NCBI GenBank assembly: GCA_028686145.1
Contig: JAQUCQ010000204.1
Span: forward strand, 1 to 6,367
DNA length: 6,367 nucleotides
Source: Desulfuromonadaceae bacterium
GTDB lineage: Bacteria; Desulfobacterota; Desulfuromonadia; Geobacterales; Pseudopelobacteraceae
Reading direction: 5' to 3'
The notes below the pieces were generated by a model. That model saw only the letters and a list, made by a program, of their open reading frames with translations, did not search any database and was not told where the DNA came from. Each line of letters begins with the position of its first letter. The first letter of the stretch is position 1. Below are positions 1-4,653 of the stretch, one piece after another. The position numbers and the translations under genes are program-made.

Positions 1-1388
1 ATAGATTCCCATGCTTCAAGTACCGGTTCAACGATCTTCCAGGCGCACTCCACCTGATCGGACCGCATGAATAGTGTGGCATCACCTCTTATTACATCCA
101 GAAGCAGTGTCTCATACGCCTCGGGCGGGACAACCTTAAAGGCATCGCGGTAACAAAACTGCATATCCACCGGACCAAGCAGAAGGCGGGTGCCCGGCTG
201 TTTTGCCTGGATGCGGGTAATTATCCCTTCTTCCGGTTGAATGCGAATGATCAGACGGTTTGTCTGCCAGTTTTCAACCGCAGCCAAAGGAAACGGGTGG
301 TGGGGAGCCGGGCGGAAGAGGATGGAAACCTCCGACACCTTACTAGGTAACCGCTTGCCGGTGCGCAGATAAAACGGCACTCCTTGCCAGCGCCAGTTGT
401 CGATGAAGAACTTGAATGCCGCATAAGTTTCGGTAGGCGAATCGGCGGCTACTCCCGGTTCGTTCCGGTATCCAGGACGTTCCGTCTCTTCGACGATGCC
501 GTGGCCGTACTGTCCCCGCACTGCAACATGATGGAGCTCCTCGGGCCGGATGGGACGAATGGCGTGCAACACATCCACTTTCTTGTTTCGAACTTCGTCG
601 GCATTGAAGGAAACCGGAGGTTCCATGGCAATGAGACAGAGGATCTGGAGAAGGTGGTTCTGCACCATGTCACGCAGGGCACCTGCCTGGTCGTAGTAAC
701 CGCCTCGCCCTTCCACCCCCACGGTCTCGGCCACGGTAATCTGTACGTGGTCGATGTAACGCCGGTCCCAGAGTGGCTCGTAAAGGGAATTGGCAAACCG
801 GAAAGCGAGGATGTTCTGTACCGTTTCTTTACCCAGATAATGGTCGATCCGGTAGATTTGGGATTCGGCAAACATGCCGGTCAGAATCCGGTCCAGTTCT
901 CGCGCTGAAGCCTGGTCTCGACCGAACGGTTTTTCTACTACCAGTCGGTCCCTTGTACAGTCCCGGCATACACCGATTCGCTGCAGGTGAGCCGCAGCAG
1001 GTTCCAGCATGTCGGGAGGTATGGCGAGGTAGAATAACCGGTTTGCCCGGACGCCCCAGGCCTGTTCAAACTCTTCAAATTTACGGCTGAGGGCCGGCCC
1101 GGAGGCGGAGTCGGTAATGTCGTCGGAGAGGTAGGAAACATGATCGGCAAAGCGGTTCCAGTTTTCCTCATTCGCCGGTTTTCTTCGCGAGAAGAGATCA
1201 ACACCCTCCCGGAGATGCTGTCGGAACTCGGTGTCGGTGCGCTGTTTTCGGGCAATACCCACTATGGCAAACTGTTGGGGGAGGAGCTTGTCGAGATGGA
1301 GATTGAAAAGCGCCGGTACCAGCTTGCGCCAGGCCAGGTCACCTCCGCCTCCGAAAATCACCAGAACAGTCGAATCGGATTGTTGCAT
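1..1388 (-). CDS. zwf: Glucose-6-phosphate 1-dehydrogenase (3' end beyond window)
   Basis: The product oxidises glucose 6-phosphate to 6-phosphogluconolactone with NAD(P)+ in the cytoplasm, the first step of the oxidative pentose-phosphate and Entner-Doudoroff routes. The frame is open for 462 codons with no lesion. The Rossmann fingerprint GGGGDL is at residues 13-18 (more often GASGDL), followed by EKPFG at 152-156 and the substrate signature RIDHYLGKE at 180-188. The DMVQNH segment carries the expected catalytic His at residue 245. Family members are about 490-510 residues, so roughly 30-50 C-terminal residues lie beyond the left edge. Two in-frame ATGs, at 1394 and 1388, follow an AGAAAGG ribosome-binding site (1404-1398). 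I chose 1388 because its spacing is about 9 nt; the ATG at 1394 would leave only 3 nt. The gene lies 55-61 nt downstream of the gnd remnant on the same strand and was probably once its operon partner. The identification is very secure. Confidence 0.96.
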   Translation of the reverse strand, partial: MQQSDSTVLVIFGGGGDLAWRKLVPALFNLHLDKLLPQQFAIVGIARKQRTDTEFRQHLREGVDLFSRRKPANEENWNRFADHVSYLSDDITDSASGPALSRKFEEFEQAWGVRANRLFYLAIPPDMLEPAAAHLQRIGVCRDCTRDRLVVEKPFGRDQASARELDRILTGMFAESQIYRIDHYLGKETVQNILAFRFANSLYEPLWDRRYIDHVQITVAETVGVEGRGGYYDQAGALRDMVQNHLLQILCLIAMEPPVSFNADEVRNKKVDVLHAIRPIRPEELHHVAVRGQYGHGIVEETERPGYRNEPGVAADSPTETYAAFKFFIDNWRWQGVPFYLRTGKRLPSKVSEVSILFRPAPHHPFPLAAVENWQTNRLIIRIQPEEGIITRIQAKQPGTRLLLGPVDMQFCYRDAFKVVPPEAYETLLLDVIRGDATLFMRSDQVECAWKIVEPVLEAWES

Positions 1389-1449
1389 ATGCATGCGCCT
1401 TTCTATATGACAGTGAGGTGGAGAACCAGTTGTTATTAAGTCCTCGTTT

Positions 1450-1979
1450 TCACTCTCCTATTCTGTCGCCAGCCTTCTCCTGATGGCCGCCGAACCCATA
1501 CTGCATGGCTGACAGGACCCGGTCGGCAAAATCGGCCTCACCTCGCGAACTGAAGCGCTCATACAGAGCAGCGCTGAGTGCATGAGCCGGGACTCCCTCT
1601 TCAATAGCGGCAATGTTTGTCCAGCGCCCTTCGCCCGAATCGGACACACGTCCTTTGAAATTCTCCAGATCGGGATGTGTTAACAGCTCATGTGCGGTAA
1701 GATCGAGCAGTCATGAAGAGATGACGCTTCCGCGCCTCCAGACCTCCGTGATATCAGATAGATTAAAGTCATACTGGTAGTGCTCCGGATGACGCAATGG
1801 TGTCGCCTCGGCGTCAACTTCCTGCACCTGTTTGCCGGCATTTGCATGGCGGAGAATATTGAGCCCTTCGGCATAGGCTGCCATCAGTCCGTATTCGATG
1901 CCATTGTGCACCATTTTGACAAAATGCCCTGTGCCACTCGGTCCGCAGTACTCCCCAACCCATTCATGTCTATTTGCAT
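1450..1979 (-). pseudogene. gnd: 6-phosphogluconate dehydrogenase remnant (deletion, frameshift, nonsense)
   Basis: This is a remnant of the short-form (about 300-residue) decarboxylating 6-phosphogluconate dehydrogenase, which converts 6-phosphogluconate to ribulose 5-phosphate. The original ATG (1979-1977) survives and encodes MQIDMNGLG, matching the family N-terminus (MKIGLIGLG in Bacillus). Near 1950-1956 the reading jumps into another frame at the equivalent of about residue 160, continuing YCGPSGTGHFVK and MVHNGIEYG. About 150 codons, covering most of the NAD(P)-binding domain and the GTSGG substrate motif, are gone. The rest follows the family to the natural end: WRRGSVISS, then VSDSGEGRWT, then a C-terminal segment with RFSSRGEADFAD and FGGHQEK. 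However, the Trp expected after SVISS is TGA (1713-1711). Catalytic-domain residues Lys and His-Asn in HFVKMVHN remain. The start overlaps the rpiB stop by 10 nt, so translation was probably coupled. Two independent lesions make a functional product very unlikely. Confidence 0.93.
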
Positions 1980-2431
1980 TCTTGTACCTCTCTTTCCACT
2001 GCTGTTATCTTTGCCAGGCGGCGACGGTGACGCTCCGCACCGCTGAAACGGGCGGCGATAAATGTTTCAACCAGTTCCCATGCCTGGGCATAGCCAACCA
2101 CACGGCTCCCAAGGCAGATAATATTCATATCGTCATCCTCAACACCCTGATGGGCGGAAAAATGCTCATGGATCAGGGCTGCGCGCACACCATGTACCTT
2201 GTTGGCGGCCACGCATGCGCCCACGCCGCTACCGCAAAGAGCAATACCCCGTTCCACTTCTCCCCTGGCGACGGCCTGCGCCAGGGGAATAATGAAATCA
2301 GGATAGTCGTCAGTGGCGTTCAGTTTTTTGGCGCCGAAATCGATCAGGTCATGACCTGCTGATTTAAGTGCTACTACAAGTTGCTCTTTCATGGCAAAGC
2401 CACCGTGATCGGCGGCAATTCCAATGTGCAT
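1970..2431 (-). CDS. rpiB: Ribose-5-phosphate isomerase B
   Basis: This cytoplasmic enzyme interconverts ribose 5-phosphate and ribulose 5-phosphate in the non-oxidative pentose-phosphate pathway. It is a complete 153-residue protein of the RpiB/LacA/LacB family, whose members are usually 140-160 residues. Visible hallmarks are the N-terminal phosphate/substrate segment AADHGG with Asp8-His9, the phosphate-loop segment CGSGVG with the expected catalytic Cys66, AANKVHGVRAAL, and MNIICLGSRVVG near 102-113. At the position of the E. coli His99 there is Asp99 in VEDDDMN, a variation I believe occurs in other proteobacterial homologues. The start is fixed by an AAGGAG Shine-Dalgarno (2440-2445) 8 nt upstream of the ATG. 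The 3' end contains the ATG of the degraded gnd gene, so rpiB was the first cistron of an rpiB-gnd-zwf unit. No convincing promoter was found in the 117 nt between this gene and the usp gene. Confidence 0.94.
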   Translation of the reverse strand: MHIGIAADHGGFAMKEQLVVALKSAGHDLIDFGAKKLNATDDYPDFIIPLAQAVARGEVERGIALCGSGVGACVAANKVHGVRAALIHEHFSAHQGVEDDDMNIICLGSRVVGYAQAWELVETFIAARFSGAERHRRRLAKITAVEREVQECK

Positions 2432-2548
2432 CGGTTGTTCTCCTTGTGGATATCCGGCAGAACGAGTGACATTCGGCTGATATTATTCGTGGTTTAATCT
2501 TGTATACCCGAATACTTTTGGGGGGGTAGAAACGCCAAGCTACCCGGT

Positions 2549-2998
2549 TTAATTTTTTACTAGCAGGATCGAACAGGGCATCTTGCGAAGAATGGCATCG
2601 TTCTCTCCGCCAAAAAGCGCATGTTCAAGAATTCCCTCTTTATGGGCACTCATGAGAATAAGGTCGATATTTTCTTCTTTGACCGTCTTCACAATCTCCT
2701 CAACCGGATCACGGTCGGTTATCAGTTCTTTTATGGGAAACCCGCCTTGTATCTCTCGTTTGATGAGTTTGTCCAATTGTTCTTGCGCTTCCTGATGACT
2801 GTTCATGTAATTCTTGTACTGTTCGCCGGGAAACAGCCCCGGTGCGTTCACCGCCATCATATCAACGGGATTGGAGACAAGATGCATGACTGTAAGGTGT
2901 GCATCGTACTTGCGGGCAAGAGAAATACCAGCCGTAATGGTTTTCAGGCAGTGGGGGATCATCCTGCTGATGACAAGAATGTTTCTTAAATCTTCCAT
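2549..2998 (-). CDS. Universal stress protein (UspA family), degenerate ATP motif
   Basis: This 149-residue single-domain UspA-fold protein is probably a cytoplasmic dimer. The family is induced by growth arrest and stress, but the molecular role of this copy is unknown. Evidence is the N-terminal beta strand NILVISRM, the LARKYDAHLTVMHLV segment (residues 27-41), the central DRDPVEEIVKTVKEENIDLILMSAHK block (about 95-120), and the closing FGGENDAILRKMPCSILLV (129-147), where related proteins have LLGSVAERVLRHAPCPVLVV. The nucleotide-binding signature G-x2-G-x9-G-(S/T) reads Ser117, Lys120, Gly130, Gly131, so three of four key positions are replaced. It therefore probably belongs to the non-ATP-binding class. 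Start choice is supported by AGGAGG (3004-3009) 5 nt upstream of the ATG. It is co-oriented with rpiB 117 nt downstream, and a functional link to sugar metabolism is not evident. Confidence 0.9.
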   Translation of the reverse strand: MEDLRNILVISRMIPHCLKTITAGISLARKYDAHLTVMHLVSNPVDMMAVNAPGLFPGEQYKNYMNSHQEAQEQLDKLIKREIQGGFPIKELITDRDPVEEIVKTVKEENIDLILMSAHKEGILEHALFGGENDAILRKMPCSILLVKN

Positions 2999-3057
2999 GT
3001 GAACCTCCTGTAAAAAATGCAGTTATCATTTAATTTCATAGGCTGTTTTACGCCTCT

Positions 3058-3071
3058 GGTAAAAGTTTACC
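3058..3071. repeat. 14-bp perfect inverted repeat upstream of usp
   Basis: The sequence GGTAAAAGTTTACC is a perfect dyad: 6-bp arms around a 2-nt centre. It covers the candidate -10 element of the usp gene, where a repressor would be expected to bind. It could equally be a short chance palindrome, and no regulator is identifiable from the window. Confidence 0.4.
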
Positions 3072-3091
3072 CGCTAGTTTCGATCTTGCAA
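3064..3091 (-). promoter_or_regulatory. Possible sigma-70-type promoter for the usp gene
   Basis: Read on the minus strand, TTGCAA (3091-3086) and TAAACT (3069-3064) are separated by 16 nt and lie about 65-95 nt upstream of the usp start codon. Each hexamer matches the consensus at four of six positions. The -10 candidate lies inside the 14-bp perfect inverted repeat annotated separately. Matches of this quality occur by chance, so this is only a candidate. The rest of the 3003-3168 spacer shows nothing I can name. Confidence 0.3.
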
Positions 3092-3168
3092 GGCAATTTG
3101 AAAATGATCTCATACCATTCTCGCTCTACGGCCGATATTTGGTTGCATTGACCACTCCCCACAGTGGG

Positions 3169-4407
3169 TTACTTGATACCGCGAGGTCTCTTCTCGTTAG
3201 CGGTTGTACCTTGGAATACGATTTCCAAGCGGAAGGTAACGTCAAATCTGGTGTGTTGTATCCCGATAGGGTCACTGGGCCAGCTAAGCTGGGGTTCCAA
3301 CTCGTAATACAGCCAAGGTTTCAGGAAATTTCGCCGGTATCTGGCGAGAAGCAGGTAATTCTGTATCTGGGAGGAGGCCGTGGTATTGCCATAAATGCCT
3401 CCCTTAAAGGTAAGTGCAGCTTTGGAAGAAAGTTGTCGGGTGAGGGACAATTCCGAGCCCCACTCCAGTCCATTGATTTCTTTGGAAGCGGTCGCTACAC
3501 CTGCCCAGTGCAGGAGGGTGCCCTCGTTCAGCAGCCTTTCAAGACTGACCTCAGTGGTCTCTCCGAAATAATCAGTATTTTTCACAAAAAACGTCTCGCC
3601 AACACGCATGAGAGCAAGCTCTCCGAGCTTTTTTCGGTACTGAACGCGGCTCCGCGCAAAAACTTCGAAAGGCAGAGCCAGTCTGACACCTGTTCCTACA
3701 AACAGGTTGAGGGAAGGTTTTTGAATTAATTCATAGCGCAATTCGGTATTGGCGAAGTGGGCTGTTGGGCTGGTCCGGTCGAATCCGGGGTTGCCGGGGT
3801 CTTCCGGGAGGCTGCGCGTGGTCAATCCCGGATCGTTTTCCCCGGTTATGAAGAGGTGGAGTCGTTCACTGATTTTGGTCAACGCAAAATTGGCTTGCAG
3901 GGATGAACCTAGATTAAAAGTCCCTCCGTGACCAATTCTCAGGGAATTTCGCCAGCGGATATTATACTGTGTGGTGCGGTTGTTTTCTGGCTTGACGGTG
4001 CCGAAGAAGTTATCAAAGCGGATCGTCTGCCTGAGAATGTTTTGTTCAAGCATGGAGTGGGTCTCAACCACGGTCTTTTCGATGGTATCAAAGTAATTAG
4101 TCGGTGGGTTGGGGCTCCACCAGGGGGCAGGCTCAGACCAAGGGACAGGTACTAACCATGGTTTTGTTTCCTCCCACGGGATTGGTCCTGGCCATGGGGC
4201 GGCTTCAGCGGAAGGTGGAGATTTTGTTGTTGTTTTTTCACAGGCAAACGAAAATCCTGCCGCAGTATGGAGCAAAATAACTGCAGTCACGACTACCCCG
4301 CTGGTTCTCCGTGTTGATCCGGATAGCGTTTCCCACCAGGATAAATTGAGAGTCGTGTATGGAACAGTCATGGCGTGATCCGTCGCTATTAATGTGTAAC
4401 TAAACAT
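3169..4407 (-). CDS. Putative outer-membrane beta-barrel protein with PW-repeat linker
   Basis: Function is unknown; I place it by architecture. A basic stretch (STRRTSG, about 31-37) precedes a hydrophobic core (VVVTAVILLHTAAG, 38-51) and a likely cleavage site at FSFA/C (55/56). The lipobox is poor because Ser occupies the -3 position, so a plain Sec signal is likelier than a lipoprotein. Residues 71-100 form a Pro/Trp hexapeptide repeat. An amphipathic segment follows (about 105-135, ending RFDNFFGTV), then alternating polar/hydrophobic strands to the end, as in proteobacterial barrel proteins of unknown function with segments like FGETTEVSLER and LEWGSELSL. The last strand RFDVTFRLEIVF is followed by a hydrophilic tail. 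Neither the ATG at 4407 nor the one at 4371 has a good Shine-Dalgarno; the n-region is unusually long with either, so the true start is uncertain. It is divergent from the multicopper oxidase gene. Confidence 0.75.
   Translation of the reverse strand: MFSYTLIATDHAMTVPYTTLNLSWWETLSGSTRRTSGVVVTAVILLHTAAGFSFACEKTTTKSPPSAEAAPWPGPIPWEETKPWLVPVPWSEPAPWWSPNPPTNYFDTIEKTVVETHSMLEQNILRQTIRFDNFFGTVKPENNRTTQYNIRWRNSLRIGHGGTFNLGSSLQANFALTKISERLHLFITGENDPGLTTRSLPEDPGNPGFDRTSPTAHFANTELRYELIQKPSLNLFVGTGVRLALPFEVFARSRVQYRKKLGELALMRVGETFFVKNTDYFGETTEVSLERLLNEGTLLHWAGVATASKEINGLEWGSELSLTRQLSSKAALTFKGGIYGNTTASSQIQNYLLLARYRRNFLKPWLYYELEPQLSWPSDPIGIQHTRFDVTFRLEIVFQGTTANEKRPRGIK
4108..4197 (-). repeat. Five perfect-period Pro-Trp hexapeptide repeats (18-bp units)
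   Basis: Inside the barrel protein gene, Pro-Trp dipeptides occur exactly every six residues at positions 71, 77, 83, 89 and 95, giving five consecutive PWxxxx units. A weaker 12-residue super-period is visible: odd units end in hydrophobic or Pro-rich residues (PWPGPI, PWLVPV, PWWSPN) while even units carry Glu (PWEETK, PWSEPA). The DNA copies have diverged apart from the CCN-TGG core, so this is an established protein repeat and not a recent slippage product. It lies between the signal sequence and the predicted barrel and probably forms an extended, rigid periplasmic linker. Confidence 0.85.
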
Positions 4408-4492
4408 AAATGCTCACATAAAGTATCTGTGGAATGCCAGCTTTTGCAAGGAGATAATAGCCTTTCCGGGGTTCAAAGGGGTTTCTCTCTGT

Positions 4493-4526
4493 TGTCTCAA
4501 ATTCTGCCTGGTGTCTCAAATTGAGA
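4493..4526. promoter_or_regulatory. Paired upstream activator sites for the oxidase promoter
   Basis: The 11-mer TGTCTCAAATT occurs twice, at 4493-4503 and 4512-4522, 19 bp apart. The second copy is completed to a 13-bp dyad TCTCAAATTGAGA (4514-4526), so the first copy looks like a half-site. Their distance from the predicted transcription start, about 100-135 bp upstream, is typical for enhancer-like sites of sigma-54 activators. The activator itself is not encoded in the window. The element also lies about 90-120 bp upstream of the divergent barrel gene and could affect it too. Confidence 0.65.
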
Positions 4527-4563
4527 AAATTGTTTCCGACTCATATTTGCTTACCTATTGAAA

Positions 4564-4576
4564 AATCAAGGTTTTT
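4564..4576 (+). promoter_or_regulatory. Probable IHF binding site
   Basis: AATCAAGGTTTTT matches the IHF consensus WATCAANNNNTTR at all but the final position. It sits between the paired activator sites and the -24/-12 element, about 50-65 bp upstream of the predicted transcription start. That is where IHF normally bends DNA to bring a sigma-54 activator to the polymerase. Position and match support each other, but the flanks are AT-rich and a chance match is possible. Confidence 0.5.
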
Positions 4577-4601
4577 AATAGAGCCCGTTGATAAAATTTG
4601 T

Positions 4602-4617
4602 TGGCATTATTATTGCG
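4602..4617 (+). promoter_or_regulatory. Sigma-54 (-24/-12) promoter of the multicopper oxidase gene
   Basis: TGGCATTATTATTGCG fits the sigma-54 consensus TGGCAYR-N4-TTGCW, with the invariant GG (4603-4604) and GC (4615-4616) separated by exactly 10 nt. Deviations are confined to less conserved positions: T for the purine after TGGCAY, and G at the final W. Transcription would start near 4628, leaving a leader of about 26 nt that ends in AAGGAGG (4642-4648), 5 nt before the ATG. Sigma-54 promoters need an ATP-dependent activator, in line with the paired sites upstream. Confidence 0.82.
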
Positions 4618-4653
4618 ATTTCAAATATTAAAATATTATAGAAGGAGGAAAAA

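Noticed and set aside
384..908. Plus-strand open frame opposite zwf
   Set aside because: It lies entirely antisense to a well-conserved zwf coding frame, and its translation resembles no family I know.
1711..1713. TGA in gnd read as selenocysteine or by a variant genetic code
   Set aside because: The family has Trp here, the same gene also has a large deletion with a frame change, no selenocysteine insertion hairpin was apparent, and the other genes use TGG for Trp normally.
1711..1914. Two separate small genes made from the gnd fragments (1711-1914 and 1450-1647)
   Set aside because: Both are consecutive pieces of one 6-phosphogluconate dehydrogenase in the same frame, split by a single stop codon. 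Neither piece contains a complete domain.
2524..2545. Stem GGGTAG / CTACCC just after the usp stop codon as a transcription terminator
   Set aside because: The stem is only 6 bp with a 10-nt loop, and on the minus strand, where usp is read, it is followed by C and A residues without a U-tract. The T-rich run is on the other side and would serve plus-strand transcription, for which there is no gene here.
3158..3168. Short CCCAC/GTGGG hairpin after the barrel protein stop as a terminator
   Set aside because: The arms are 4-5 bp with almost no loop, and no T-run follows in the direction of transcription.
3139..3729. Plus-strand open frame of 196 codons opposite the barrel gene
   Set aside because: It is antisense to a frame that shows a signal peptide, a linker repeat and barrel strands. 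Its own translation has no signal, domain or ribosome-binding site that I could recognise.
4381..4440. A second sigma-54 promoter (TGGCATTCCAC) on the minus strand for the barrel gene
   Set aside because: TGGCAT is present, but no GC dinucleotide lies 10 nt after the GG, so the essential spacing fails.
4448..4460. AAGGAGATAATAG as a ribosome-binding site for a small plus-strand gene
   Set aside because: No start codon with a usable open frame follows at the right distance.
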